Positions 52,857 to 61,933 of a stretch of 64,000 nucleotides of DNA are shown one piece after another. Positions within the stretch are counted from its first letter, which is position 1, and each line of letters opens with the position of its first letter. The notes beneath the pieces are model-generated. The model worked only from the letters and a program-made list of their open reading frames with translations, searched no databases and was not told the DNA's origin. A program made the position numbers and the translations under genes. The DNA comes from Legionella sp. GTDB lineage: Bacteria; Pseudomonadota; Gammaproteobacteria; Legionellales; Legionellaceae. The stretch is from NCBI GenBank assembly GCA_030158115.1, contig JAOATK010000006.1, forward strand, positions 1 to 64,000, given 5' to 3'.

Positions 52857-53804
52857 TTAATAGCGGTGATACTTTGAAGGTTCCTTGGCCCTCTGTGCAA
52901 TAACGTCTAATATTGCTTCTCGTCGCCTCTCATCTGTTCCTGGAGCATTTGCAATGGCAAGAATTTCATTAAATATCTGAGGAGATATTTTTTCCTTCCA
53001 AATCTGAATGGTAGTTTCATGCAGAAAAATATCCGGCTTATCTAGCAAGTTATTGAATGCAGCTGGATCGTGAAAAACATCAGATACTTGATCGCATATA
53101 TTGCAAAGAGCACTCATTATTTGATCGAATTGCCCAGTGAAGACAATCTCTCTTGGAGGTATTTTAAATACCTCTAAAACATGCATGAATTTTTTTTGTA
53201 CTTTTTGGGCTGATTCAGGGTTTTCAGTTCCTGTTAACAAAGCTCTAATACCTACAAGCTTATCAAATAAAAATTCTGCATCTTTCGGGGATTTGTAAAA
53301 AGCCTGAAATAGTAAGAAGCCAGTTTTTTTGGAAAATAAACCTTGTAAATTGCATTGTCCTATATGGCGATCAACAAGCTTATTGGGTATTAGTTGAAAT
53401 GAAAACGGTGCAGGGTATGTTTTTAGCATAGGGACTGTTGATGCACCTGATTTTATTGGTGCAACCGAATCCGTTGGTTTAGGTTGCACTTTTTTTGGAT
53501 TGTTCAGCAAGCCATTCATTTGAGGAACATTATGTGTTGCAGTGGTGATAGCCGCTTCTTGAAACGCTAAGTTAATCAATGAGTTAGCAAATACACGAAG
53601 GCATGAAAAAAGCCATTTTTGGATTTTCCACGTATTATTCTCAAACGCACGGTAAACATTAACTGCATTTTCCTCTGATCGCTCCTCACTAAATTTAGTT
53701 AAATTCGCTTTGAGCAGTCTAGGGAAAAATAATTTTTTGAACCAGTTGAGCTTATCATAGCCAGCTTTTAAGGTATCAATATCTTCTATGTTCTTTAAGT
53801 CCAT
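52857..53804 (-). CDS. Effector-like hypothetical protein
   Basis: A 315-residue soluble protein with no signal peptide. The N-terminus, DTLKAGYDKLNWFKKLFFPR (11-30) followed by a short segment with NAVNVYRAFEN (47-57), resembles a short helical motif that I have seen at the start of several Legionella proteins of effector type. A proline/threonine-rich linker (about 95-130) leads to an all-alpha C-terminal region. The last 20 residues are charged (ERRREAILDVIAQRAKE then KYHRY). Translocation by Dot/Icm is inference. Single-gene unit. Confidence 0.5.
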   Translation of the reverse strand: MDLKNIEDIDTLKAGYDKLNWFKKLFFPRLLKANLTKFSEERSEENAVNVYRAFENNTWKIQKWLFSCLRVFANSLINLAFQEAAITTATHNVPQMNGLLNNPKKVQPKPTDSVAPIKSGASTVPMLKTYPAPFSFQLIPNKLVDRHIGQCNLQGLFSKKTGFLLFQAFYKSPKDAEFLFDKLVGIRALLTGTENPESAQKVQKKFMHVLEVFKIPPREIVFTGQFDQIMSALCNICDQVSDVFHDPAAFNNLLDKPDIFLHETTIQIWKEKISPQIFNEILAIANAPGTDERRREAILDVIAQRAKEPSKYHRY

Positions 53805-54016
53805 ACGATTGTCCTATTATATGTACATCAAAAATTAGGTGACTTTATAAGGGCTTCAGCATTTGCTATTGCAACGATAGCGGCAATCTGCGTTTTAAAA
53901 TAATATATAAGTATATTTTATAGGCAGCATGGTTGAAAGTAAAGAAAATCATGCGGAATGAAATAAAATTAACCATTTTAAGCAGCATTTCTTTAGTTTA
54001 ATGGCAGTAAATCATC

Positions 54017-54092
54017 GCCTAGATGAGGCGAGAAGTTGATCCGGGATCAGTGGCGCTGAATTCCCGGATTACCTTTTCTTGCAAACAGGCTA
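54017..54092. repeat. Degenerate inverted repeat with ATCCGGGA/TCCCGGAT core
   Basis: TGATCCGGGA (near 54037-54046) pairs with TTCCCGGAT near 54061, and the outer GCCTAGATGAGGCGAGAAG pairs partly with CTTTTCTTGCAAACAGGC. The spacer TCAGTGGCGCTGAA matches the spacer type at 31787. It lies just downstream of the NTPDase stop. Confidence 0.65.
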
Positions 54093-54097
54093 TTTGC

Positions 54098-55240
54098 TTA
54101 TGAAATAATTTTCTTGTGATGTAATACCACACCCAAAGTCCAATCCAGATCTTTGGTTGCGGGTACATAATGTACGCTTTGACTAGGTGATAATCCATAT
54201 CCATCTACCATTAATGCATAGTAAAAAGAAGGTAGGAGGCAATAGATATCAAGGTATTCATTATTAGGAAATTGATTGCTTAGATCATCCCATGATTGAT
54301 GGCAAACTAGATTATTTGCTTGCTGAAGTAATTCTTGAGCCGTTAATTCATTATTTTGGAATTCAAAAGGTTTACTGTTTACCAGGTAGGACATGCCACC
54401 AATGGCATACCAGGTAGAGATAGGGTGCTCAGCAAGCAATGCTTGCACGATAATTTTGGTTTTATGTACGCCATTAATCAATGATCCAATTTCTTGAGCA
54501 CATTCTAATGCATTGCCTTGGCCTGATGTGCCATCGGGAAGAGGGTAGTTATCGGAAAAACAGGCGGTTGAATCAAGGAGCTGATGGGTCATTTCATTTT
54601 GCCCCAACCCTAAAAAGCTATGAACAAATAAATGAATATCTTGGCCATAAAGATTGAGATTGACTTGTGAACCCTTAGTTGCAGATGAAGTGTTTTCTAT
54701 GGGAAAGGCAATTTGTACCGAAGCCCCGCCTATATCCATTACTCCTACTGTTGGGCTAGAGGGAGATTTTAGGGTGTCTAAATGATAATTGACAGCAAGC
54801 CAATCATATAATGCCTCATGATCGCCTTGAATGGTCTTTGCTTCCATAAGCTGCCAAGGTTGGTTTAAAAACCAGTTTTTTAAGGAGTTGTAATATATTT
54901 TTTGTTTGGCTTGTGGTACTAAACGCATACCCGCTGTCGCGTAGAAATAGACCGGTATATTGTTAACTGGAGCTTTTGCAAAAAGCAGGCTCATGTAATC
55001 ATTGATAGCGTTTTGTTTCGCCTCGATCGTTGCGAACCCAGGGGTGGTTTTTTTAACCCAAATTTCAGAAATATGAATAGGGGTATTGGTTTCATCTAAA
55101 TCGTAGGAAAAAATATGGAGTCGTGAGCCTGTACTTCCTGCGTCGACTACAGCGATACATTGGTGTTCAGAACAGCTGTTAGTTTCCGCATAGACCTGTG
55201 TAGAAAGCAAGCAGCCAAGCAATAGCAAAAAACGAATCAT
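54098..55240 (-). CDS. Secreted GDA1/CD39-family NTPDase (apyrase)
   Basis: Ecto-nucleoside triphosphate diphosphohydrolase, hydrolysing ATP/ADP or GTP/GDP outside the cytoplasm. The 380-residue product has a signal peptide (to about VYA-E19) and all apyrase conserved regions: DAGSTGSR (33-40), TAGMR (102-106), AKTIQGDHEALYDW (134-147, likely catalytic E142), DIGGASVQIAF (169-179) and YAIGGMSYL. The family is mainly eukaryotic. In L. pneumophila a secreted enzyme of this family (Lpg1905) supports intracellular growth; equivalent function here is by analogy. Confidence 0.95.
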   Translation of the reverse strand: MIRFLLLLGCLLSTQVYAETNSCSEHQCIAVVDAGSTGSRLHIFSYDLDETNTPIHISEIWVKKTTPGFATIEAKQNAINDYMSLLFAKAPVNNIPVYFYATAGMRLVPQAKQKIYYNSLKNWFLNQPWQLMEAKTIQGDHEALYDWLAVNYHLDTLKSPSSPTVGVMDIGGASVQIAFPIENTSSATKGSQVNLNLYGQDIHLFVHSFLGLGQNEMTHQLLDSTACFSDNYPLPDGTSGQGNALECAQEIGSLINGVHKTKIIVQALLAEHPISTWYAIGGMSYLVNSKPFEFQNNELTAQELLQQANNLVCHQSWDDLSNQFPNNEYLDIYCLLPSFYYALMVDGYGLSPSQSVHYVPATKDLDWTLGVVLHHKKIIS

Positions 55241-55384
55241 AATTAACGCCTTTGAATTTTGTGCCCAAATAATACACTATGTGTCTTATATTTTCAACAT
55301 ATTCTTCTCGTTGAAAGAATGATACACTACTTTTGTAGTAATAATTACTCATTTTTTCTCGGTTTTTTCTGGTGGTTAGATATC

Positions 55385-56278
55385 ATGAATCAAGAACATC
55401 GCGGCTCAGCTTATGCTATCTTATCAGGCCTTGCTTACGGTTTGGTTGGCTATTTTGGCGTTAGCGCAATTCATGGGCATCTATCGGCTGAAACCATGTT
55501 ATTTTGGCGATTTTTTATTGCAAGCCTGCTCATTTTTATTGTTCTATTACCTCAGATAAAAAAAACAACAAATGATTATCCTCAAATGTTGAGTGCTTTT
55601 TTATCGGGTGTTTTTTATTATGGCATTTCTACTTGGTTGTATTTTTTAGCCTGCGCATACATTAGCTCTGGTTTGGCGATGGTGCTTCTTTTTACCTATC
55701 CTCTTTTTGTTATGTTGCTTAATTTTTTGGTTTATAAGCAGACCATCCCGAAAATATATTATCTGGCTATTAGTATAATTTTCACGGGCATGTTCTTTCT
55801 TGTTGATTTTGAGGACGTATCATTTAATTTATGGGGAATATTTTTGAGTGTGGTGTCTTCATTTTGTTATGCCGGTTATGTAGTTGTTAGCAAAAGAAAC
55901 ACACTATCACCTCATATGTCTACCTTAATGGTTTGCTTAGGCTGTATGGTGACTAGCCTGGTTATTTCCTTGGTGAGCAATACGTTTATTATCCCTTCAT
56001 CACCCATTATTTGGATGCATTTATTCGGAATAGCGCTGATTGCAACAGTGATTCCTATTTTATTAATGTTCTATAGTTTGGAGTATATTAGCTCAGAAAA
56101 AACATCTATTTTATCTGTTTTAGAACCCGTATTTGTAGTTTTTTTTGGTATGCTTTTATTGGGCGAAACCTTACAGATGAGGAATGTGATAGGGATGGTT
56201 TTAATATTAATAGGTGCCTTAATGACACTATTTAGTGATCAAATTAAGTGGATTTATTGGCCACGAAAGGCAGCTTGA
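55385..56278 (+). CDS. EamA/DMT-family transporter
   Basis: Ten-helix drug/metabolite transporter with two EamA repeats. From the ATG at 55385 it has 297 residues; the preceding in-frame stretch is cysteine-rich and unlike the family. Evidence: the duplicated hydrophobic pattern, ETMLFWRFFIASLL in helix 2, SGLAMVLLFTYPLFVMLLN closing the first repeat, and EYISSEKTSILSVLEPVF at the equivalent point of the second. Substrate unknown. Divergent from the NTPDase gene. Confidence 0.88.
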   Translation: MNQEHRGSAYAILSGLAYGLVGYFGVSAIHGHLSAETMLFWRFFIASLLIFIVLLPQIKKTTNDYPQMLSAFLSGVFYYGISTWLYFLACAYISSGLAMVLLFTYPLFVMLLNFLVYKQTIPKIYYLAISIIFTGMFFLVDFEDVSFNLWGIFLSVVSSFCYAGYVVVSKRNTLSPHMSTLMVCLGCMVTSLVISLVSNTFIIPSSPIIWMHLFGIALIATVIPILLMFYSLEYISSEKTSILSVLEPVFVVFFGMLLLGETLQMRNVIGMVLILIGALMTLFSDQIKWIYWPRKAA

Positions 56279-56312
56279 ATGCAGCAAAGCGTAATCCAAG
56301 CTGCTTTTAGAC

Positions 56313-56447
56313 TTAATACCAATTTCCTGTATAACTATTGCTACCAGAGCATTCACTGACACAAGTGCCGCAGCAGGAGTTACTCGAACAGTTGCTTAAT
56401 ACGGCTGAAACAGCAACCATCATAAAAACGAGAATCATTTTTTTCAT
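56313..56447 (-). CDS. Small cysteine-rich lipoprotein candidate
   Basis: Forty-four residues beginning MKKMILVFMMVAVSAVLSNC. AAGGAT lies eight bases before the ATG. The hydrophobic N-terminus ends with a lipobox-like LSNC (C20); asparagine at the -1 position is unusual for a lipobox. The remaining 24 residues hold four more cysteines in a Ser/Asn/Gly-rich tail (SCCGTCVSECSG). Resembles short entericidin-like or metal-binding lipoproteins in size only. Convergent with the EamA gene and upstream of nothing obvious. Confidence 0.6.
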   Translation of the reverse strand: MKKMILVFMMVAVSAVLSNCSSNSCCGTCVSECSGSNSYTGNWY

Positions 56448-56510
56448 GATTTATCCTTGTTATAATATCTCTCTAACTATATGCCATGTAAATCAATTTA
56501 ACCAGCAATC

Positions 56511-57677
56511 CTAGATTTCTTCAATTTGTAACCATTGTAATTTCCATAACTCAAAGAGAAACAACTGATTCTTTTCTTGAGTTAAAAAGTCATTAAAATA
56601 TGGATGCAATAAATGACGATGATTGGCAATATAACTTATTAGTTCTAGAGAAACGCCATCAACATTCCATTCGCAGCCGTTAATGTATAATTGAGAGTCG
56701 CAATAGGCGAAACGGCATGAGGCATCACGAATTAAATTAAGACCGCTTTTAAGCTCGTCAATAAAGTTAGGCAAGGGAATCAACTCCTCCTCCTCTAAGG
56801 GAAAAGGTAATTGTTGCTCTGCACCTTGATCAAGACGTGTGGCAAAACACCCAAACCAGGATTTCATTATTTTCTCATCATCAATTAATTGATGAAGTAA
56901 ATTTTGAGCGCTCTTCCATGCCGGTTCAGTAATTTCGGAGGTCTCTTTTAAATGAGACCAATCCGGATCTTGGTATAAGGCTTTAAAAGCCTCTTTTTCA
57001 GATAAATAATCACCTAAACTATCCCATATTTCTTGACCCTGATAGCTTCGATAGCCAAAGGAGTAAGTCATGCATTCTTTAGACAGTGAGATGCCATAAT
57101 GACCCACATGGGGTGGTAAATAAAGCATGTCACCTTCTTCAAGCACTATTTTTTCTTCAACAGCAAATCGATTCATAATGCGTAATTCAAGATCTGGAAT
57201 GTGGTTGTCTTCATGGCATTCTTGGGTGGTTAATGACCATTCACGTCGTCCCTGAGCTTGATACAAGAACACATCGTAATTATCATAATGCGGACCTACG
57301 CTGCCATGAGGTGTCGCAAAGCTAATCATAATGTCATCAATACGCCATTGGGGGATAAAATTAAAAAGATCTAGCAATTCATAAACTTTAGGGACTAACC
57401 TATCCACTCCTTGTACCAATAATGTCCAATGTGTGGGTGGTAGCTGATTAAAATCTTCTTCTAAAAATGGGCCACGTTTTAAATGCCATGCAGAATTTTG
57501 ATTGGGTTTTTCGTAGACTATCCGGCTTTCAATATCCTCTTCAAGGGCCAGGCCTGCTAACTCATCTGCAGATACAGGATTAATAAAATGAGGGATGGCA
57601 TTCTTGATGACTAAAGGCTTTTTTTGCCAATAGTCACTGAGAAAAGTGTTTAAAGATATTTCCTGAAAATTGATCAT
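56511..57677 (-). CDS. roxA: Ribosomal protein L16 arginine hydroxylase RoxA (YcfD)
   Basis: JmjC-type Fe(II)/2-oxoglutarate oxygenase that hydroxylates an arginine of ribosomal protein L16. The 388 residues include the metal-binding HYDNYDVFLYQAQG (HxD), the distal region GDMLYLPPHVGHYGIS with the second His, and a C-terminal winged-helix part. N-terminal FLSDYWQKKPLVIKNA is typical. The length agrees with YcfD. Oxygen-dependent ribosome modification, with EpmC nearby, gives two translation-factor hydroxylases in 5 kb. Confidence 0.94.
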   Translation of the reverse strand: MINFQEISLNTFLSDYWQKKPLVIKNAIPHFINPVSADELAGLALEEDIESRIVYEKPNQNSAWHLKRGPFLEEDFNQLPPTHWTLLVQGVDRLVPKVYELLDLFNFIPQWRIDDIMISFATPHGSVGPHYDNYDVFLYQAQGRREWSLTTQECHEDNHIPDLELRIMNRFAVEEKIVLEEGDMLYLPPHVGHYGISLSKECMTYSFGYRSYQGQEIWDSLGDYLSEKEAFKALYQDPDWSHLKETSEITEPAWKSAQNLLHQLIDDEKIMKSWFGCFATRLDQGAEQQLPFPLEEEELIPLPNFIDELKSGLNLIRDASCRFAYCDSQLYINGCEWNVDGVSLELISYIANHRHLLHPYFNDFLTQEKNQLFLFELWKLQWLQIEEI

Positions 57678-57741
57678 AAATAATCCTGCTTCTTAATGTT
57701 TATTAATATTTCGCCCAAGATAGTAGAAATATTAACCAAGC

Positions 57742-59538
57742 CTAGTTTGAACGAAGAATTCGCTCTAACTCACCTTTGGCTTGGCGAGAAAAGTTAATAA
57801 AATCGCCTTCTTTTTCGAAGAATTCAAAGGATTGCAGCAAGGTAGCCTCGTCATGTTCTTCAAAGGCTTGGGCTTTCTTTTCAATCTCTTCGGGCTTGTA
57901 ACCTAAAAATTTCATAACTTGCTTTGTCATGGTTAATGACGACTCAAAGACCTCTCTAATAAAATAATCAACCCCTAGCTTATGTAATTCATAAGCATGG
58001 CGACGATTACGAGCGCGAGCGAATATTTTTAGGTTGGGGAATTCCTTTTTGGCCAAGCGCACTATTTTTAGATTAGCCTCCGCGTTTCCTACAGTGACTA
58101 TCAATAATTTGGCATGTTCTGCACCGGCACCTTTTAATAAATCCAGACGACTCGCATCCCCAAAATAACCAAAGTAACCAAATTTTCTTAGTAGCTCTAC
58201 TTGCTCTGCATTATTTTCTAATACCGTTATCTTGATATTCTCACCATTAAGAAAACGACCAATAATTTGTCCAAAACGCCCATACCCTGCAAGAATAATA
58301 TCATTGGATTCATTAATTGAATCGTAATTATTTTGTTCGGGTAATCGATTCATAATGCTTGGCAAAATAAGGCGATAGTAAAGCAACATTAAAAAGGGTG
58401 TAGCTAGCATAGATAAAGCAACAACTAGTGTAAAAAATCCTGCAGTGGTCTGATTAATGACTTGGGTTGCACCGGCATACTGAAACAAAACAAAAGCAAA
58501 CTCACTTCCCTGGGATAGTGCAAAAGCAAGACCTATCGCTTGAAAATTAGTTAAATCAAAAAAACGGCCTAAGAAAATTAGAATGGCTGCCTTGATGATT
58601 ATTAAGACAACTACAGCCGCAATAATTAAAGTGGCTTGTTGAGAGAAAAGCGAAAAATCCATCCCCATGCCGACTGAAATAAAAAATAATCCGAGTAATA
58701 ATCCTTTAAAAGGCTGAATATCTGCTTCCACAGTATGTTTGTATTGAGAGTTAGCTAATACTACACCAGAAATAAAGGCACCTAAGGCTGGGGAGACACC
58801 AATTAAATTCATTAATAAGGTTGTTCCTACGACTAATGCAAGAGAAAAAGCAGTAAAGACTTCACGGAGGTTTGTTTTGGCAATCATCAAGAATAAATAA
58901 CGTGATAAATAATGACCGATAAAAATAATGGAACCAATAGCGCCGGTTACTAAAAGTGCATGTGCCCATCTAGGAAGGTTAAGAATGAAGGCGCTTTCAC
59001 TTAGATTGATTTCAATATGGCTATTCAATTGCAATAAAGGAATAATAATTAAAATGGGAATGACGGCAATATCCTGGAATAACAAGACAGCAAAAGATGC
59101 TTCGCCCTCAGCTGTTTTGAACAAATTTTTTTCTTGCAGCATTTGTAATACTAAGGCAGTAGAGGAAATAGCTAGGGCCATACTTATCGCCAGGGTAGGG
59201 CGCCAATCATAACCTAACATGATCCCAATACCAGCCAATAAAGAGGTGGTCAAAATAACTTGTAAACCACCTAAGCCTACAATTAATGTTCGTAGTTTCC
59301 ACAGCATGGAGGGTTCGAGCTCCAAGCCAATGAGAAATAACATCATGATCACGCCAAATTCTGCAAAATGCATAATTTGCTGCGAGTTACCAATTAACTT
59401 TAAACCAAATGGACCTATAAGTATTCCTACAATAAGGTAACCCAATACGGAACCCAGTTTAAAGCGACTGGCAATTGGAACCATAATGCTGGCTGCAGCA
59501 AGAAAAATAAAAATATTGAGTAATATATTACCATTCAT
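57742..59538 (-). CDS. CPA2-family K+/H+ antiporter with TrkA-N domain (KefB-like)
   Basis: Monovalent cation:proton antiporter of 598 residues: about 12-13 membrane helices (1-385), then a cytosolic TrkA-N/RCK domain starting [16 protein letters not shown] near residue 410 with a Rossmann G-x-G-x-x-[14 protein letters not shown] and [14 protein letters not shown] are family motifs. Similar to KefB/KefC/YbaL. No KefF/KefG ancillary gene is adjacent, and the C-terminus is charged. The regulatory ligand is unknown; glutathione is made by gshAB in this window. Overlaps the YchJ-like gene by four bases. Confidence 0.92.
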   Translation of the reverse strand: MNGNILLNIFIFLAAASIMVPIASRFKLGSVLGYLIVGILIGPFGLKLIGNSQQIMHFAEFGVIMMLFLIGLELEPSMLWKLRTLIVGLGGLQVILTTSLLAGIGIMLGYDWRPTLAISMALAISSTALVLQMLQEKNLFKTAEGEASFAVLLFQDIAVIPILIIIPLLQLNSHIEINLSESAFILNLPRWAHALLVTGAIGSIIFIGHYLSRYLFLMIAKTNLREVFTAFSLALVVGTTLLMNLIGVSPALGAFISGVVLANSQYKHTVEADIQPFKGLLLGLFFISVGMGMDFSLFSQQATLIIAAVVVLIIIKAAILIFLGRFFDLTNFQAIGLAFALSQGSEFAFVLFQYAGATQVINQTTAGFFTLVVALSMLATPFLMLLYYRLILPSIMNRLPEQNNYDSINESNDIILAGYGRFGQIIGRFLNGENIKITVLENNAEQVELLRKFGYFGYFGDASRLDLLKGAGAEHAKLLIVTVGNAEANLKIVRLAKKEFPNLKIFARARNRRHAYELHKLGVDYFIREVFESSLTMTKQVMKFLGYKPEEIEKKAQAFEEHDEATLLQSFEFFEKEGDFINFSRQAKGELERILRSN

Positions 59539-60017
59539 ATAGAAATCCTAGCGTGACAGTTTTTAAATTTTTTACCACTCCCACATGGGCAGGGATTATT
59601 ACGGGCTATTTTAGTGGCTTTAAGGGATTCTTGCTGATTGATGCCATTGACATAAAACCAGCAGCCATTTTCTTTTTGAAACTCACTTGTCTCATGAATT
59701 TTTTTTATTTGATCCTGCTCTATAAAACGCGCAATAAACTCTACAAAACCAATGTCGGAGTCAGTCGGCTGTGCCAGTATAACCTTTAAATCTAACCAGG
59801 TAATACTTTTAGCCCATTTTTCTGCTATTAATTCATCAAATCCAATTAATGCATTGTCTTTCATTGTCTTTTTAATGTAATCAATGCGCGCCAAACTGTA
59901 AGCAGTATATCGCGAGCGCATAAGTTGCTCGGGAGTTTGGGGGAGTTGTTTTTGCTCTAAGAATGGACCACAGCAATTTTTATAAGCTTTTTGTGAACTG
60001 CAAGGGCACAGGGACAT
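59535..60017 (-). CDS. YchJ-family SEC-C motif protein
   Basis: Protein of 160 residues from the ATG at 60017 (a GTG six codons earlier is an alternative). It has two cysteine-rich zinc-binding SEC-C motifs, one at each end: [16 protein letters not shown] and [13 protein letters not shown], surrounding an NTF2-like middle ([20 protein letters not shown]). This matches the UPF0225/YchJ family, of unknown function. It is the first gene of a two-gene unit with the antiporter. Confidence 0.93.
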   Translation of the reverse strand: MSLCPCSSQKAYKNCCGPFLEQKQLPQTPEQLMRSRYTAYSLARIDYIKKTMKDNALIGFDELIAEKWAKSITWLDLKVILAQPTDSDIGFVEFIARFIEQDQIKKIHETSEFQKENGCWFYVNGINQQESLKATKIARNNPCPCGSGKKFKNCHARISI

Positions 60018-60089
60018 AGGGTTATCTCTTGTCACAAACGATGAGTATTAGTTTATCTTAAAATGAGGGGATGTGTATTGGCAGTATTT

Positions 60090-60116
60090 GCCCCAGATAG
60101 ATAACTATCTTGGGGC
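60090..60116 (-). terminator. Hairpin downstream of the 60-residue gene
   Basis: GCCCCAGATAG (60090-60100) and CTATCTTGGGGC (60105-60116) form a strong stem with one bulge and a four-base loop. It lies 18 bases after the stop of the small gene and before the YchJ gene. Few T residues follow, so intrinsic termination is likely but not certain. Confidence 0.5.
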
Positions 60117-60133
60117 ATGGGTGTGTTCGGTGT

Positions 60134-60316
60134 TTATGGAGAAGGGGGCGCGTTTTCATTATGGCCTTCATTAACCGTATCCAGCGTTGTATTTAGATCG
60201 CGTGAAGAGGTTTTTCTTAGAAACTGTGGTTTTTGAGCGGCTAATTTTTTTGCCAACTCATCATTTCCTTCAGTTTTTGGGGTGTTATTCTCTTTGTTTG
60301 GAAAAAATTTAAGCAT
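60134..60316 (-). CDS. Small hypothetical protein
   Basis: Sixty residues, hydrophilic, with AGGAG six to seven bases before the ATG. The sequence starts MLKFFPNKENNTPKTEGNDE and continues with KKLAAQKPQFLRKTSSRDL, ending in APPSP. It appears disordered, with no signal peptide. Function unknown. A hairpin follows the stop. Confidence 0.6.
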   Translation of the reverse strand: MLKFFPNKENNTPKTEGNDELAKKLAAQKPQFLRKTSSRDLNTTLDTVNEGHNENAPPSP

Positions 60317-60562
60317 AAAAACTCCTGGGATGGGTAAGATTTAAAATTTACTTAGGTATTCAAATTTTAAGCAATAATTAAATATTGTCAAGTTATTAAT
60401 AATGCTGCTCAATATTTGGCTTTTTCAAATTAAAGGGCTTGATGAATGACCTACAGCACTATAAGGCTCACTGATTTTTTGAAACAATATTGACAAAAAA
60501 AGCAAACCATGGACAATTCATAGGAAAGTACGGTATCAGTATTTATTGATTAAGGTAAAAGA

Positions 60563-61414
60563 ATGAACTCTTATTTATTAGCACAAAACATGGATGAAAT
60601 TAATCAACAAGATTGTATTGATTTCGTAGAGGATGGGAAGGTCTTATTTTTTCCTGAGCACACTTTTTCTGATGTGGACCCTAATTTGTTATCTGAAACA
60701 ATTTTAGATGGTAGTCGTAAAAACATCAGTTATGATAGATCACGCAAGGCCTTAAGCGCTTATAAAAGAGAAATCATAGGCTTGGACGCTAAACTCATCC
60801 AGATGATGCACGGTTATGCTGATTTTGCATATCAATTAATTGAACAGACACTACCTTCTTATATTCCGCATTTACAATGGGGAAGAACAAGCTTTAGACC
60901 TGCACAAATTGATGGACGGGTTAGTTCCAAACGAAAAGATGATACACGTTTGCATGTGGATTCATTTTCTGCCAGCCCTGTTAATGGATTAAGAATTTTG
61001 CGGGTTTTTTGTAATATTAATCCCAATAATGAACCACGCGTATGGAATCTTGGCGAACCTTTTCCAAAAGTCCTTGCCCGTTTTTCCCCTGAAATACCAC
61101 CTTATAGCAAAATAAAGGCTCATCTTTTAAAGTTAATCAAAGCCACAAAAAAATTACGCCCACCTTATGATCACTACATGTTGCACTTGCATGATACGAT
61201 GAAGCGAGATGATGCTTATCAAGCAGAGGTTGAAAAAACACAAGTAGATTTTCCTGCACAAAGTACTTGGATTGTGTTCACTGATCAGGTATCCCATGCG
61301 GCACTTAGCGGACAGCATTTACTGGAGCAGACATTTTATCTTCCTGCAGACAAAATGGCTAACCCCAAGCATTCACCTTTGAATCAATGGAGAGCCATTC
61401 ATCCAAAGGTTTAG
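60563..61414 (+). CDS. kdoO: Kdo hydroxylase (Kdo 3-hydroxylase) KdoO
   Basis: Fe(II)/2-oxoglutarate-dependent enzyme that converts the outer Kdo of the lipid A core to Ko. The 283-residue length and motifs match the Kdo hydroxylase family: LQWGRTSFRPAQIDGR, the metal ligands LHVDSF (H131, D133), and the distal histidine in DQVSHAALSGQH. Ko in LPS stabilises the outer membrane in some bacteria. It complements the Kdo synthesis genes in this window. A 246-base AT-rich region precedes it. Confidence 0.9.
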   Translation: MNSYLLAQNMDEINQQDCIDFVEDGKVLFFPEHTFSDVDPNLLSETILDGSRKNISYDRSRKALSAYKREIIGLDAKLIQMMHGYADFAYQLIEQTLPSYIPHLQWGRTSFRPAQIDGRVSSKRKDDTRLHVDSFSASPVNGLRILRVFCNINPNNEPRVWNLGEPFPKVLARFSPEIPPYSKIKAHLLKLIKATKKLRPPYDHYMLHLHDTMKRDDAYQAEVEKTQVDFPAQSTWIVFTDQVSHAALSGQHLLEQTFYLPADKMANPKHSPLNQWRAIHPKV

Positions 61415-61426
61415 TCCAATACTCTA

Positions 61427-61933
61427 TTATGGATTGTGTGATAGCTCTAAGACACTAGGTTCGTAACTAGTACGCCTCATTTTATTTGGATTGCCAAAGA
61501 ATGTTTGATCAGTTTCAGCGCTTCTTTTACGTCTAGGAGTACTTTCTGGCATATGGTTTGTTTTTCTTGAGCCTGGTAAAGGCAGAAAACCAGCCTGCCC
61601 ATGCCTAAGTTCCTCTTCTTTTGAGTTATCTTCAGACTCAAGATTAAGATCCTCAAAAAAAAGCTCATTAAAAGGTGCTTCAGTCTCAAGACGGTGAGTA
61701 GCTGGTCCGGCGCTTCTCTCGCTTTGATTAAAAATTTCAGAGAGCTCCTCGTCTTCGCTAATGTCCATGCTGTGATTCTCATCTTCACTCACGTCCATGT
61801 CATCACTTTCATCTTCCACAGTTCTAAAAATAGAGAATGCGGCTAAAAGTGGAGTGCATCGGCTTGAGGCAGAAAAAGCCAGTCCTGAATCCGACCGAGA
61901 GGTGCTTGTTGACCTGATTAAACTATTTTCCAT
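61427..61933 (-). CDS. Acidic repeat protein with nuclear-localisation-like motifs
   Basis: A 168-residue protein with no recognised family. Residues 41-60 are two 10-residue acidic repeats (DESDDMDVSE, DENHSMDISE), encoded by a 30-base tandem repeat at 61754-61813, with a third degraded unit (DEELSEIFNQ). The acidic region continues to about 105 (SEDNSKEEEL). Basic clusters TPRRKRS (132-138) and NKMRRTS (150-156) look like a bipartite nuclear signal. No signal peptide. Low-complexity, serine-rich N-terminus. Composition and motifs suggest a eukaryote-directed effector; this is inference. Confidence 0.55.
   Translation of the reverse strand: MENSLIRSTSTSRSDSGLAFSASSRCTPLLAAFSIFRTVEDESDDMDVSEDENHSMDISEDEELSEIFNQSERSAGPATHRLETEAPFNELFFEDLNLESEDNSKEEELRHGQAGFLPLPGSRKTNHMPESTPRRKRSAETDQTFFGNPNKMRRTSYEPSVLELSHNP

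Noticed and set aside
54019..54204. Frame overlapping the end of the NTPDase gene
   Set aside because: It runs into a degenerate repeat and is out of frame with a clear apyrase.
60490..60495. TTGACA before kdoO as a promoter
   Set aside because: No -10 box at an acceptable distance could be found.
61477..61788. Second minus-strand frame inside the acidic protein gene
   Set aside because: The other frame has acidic repeats kept in phase by the 30-base unit and a full reading frame; this one has no features.
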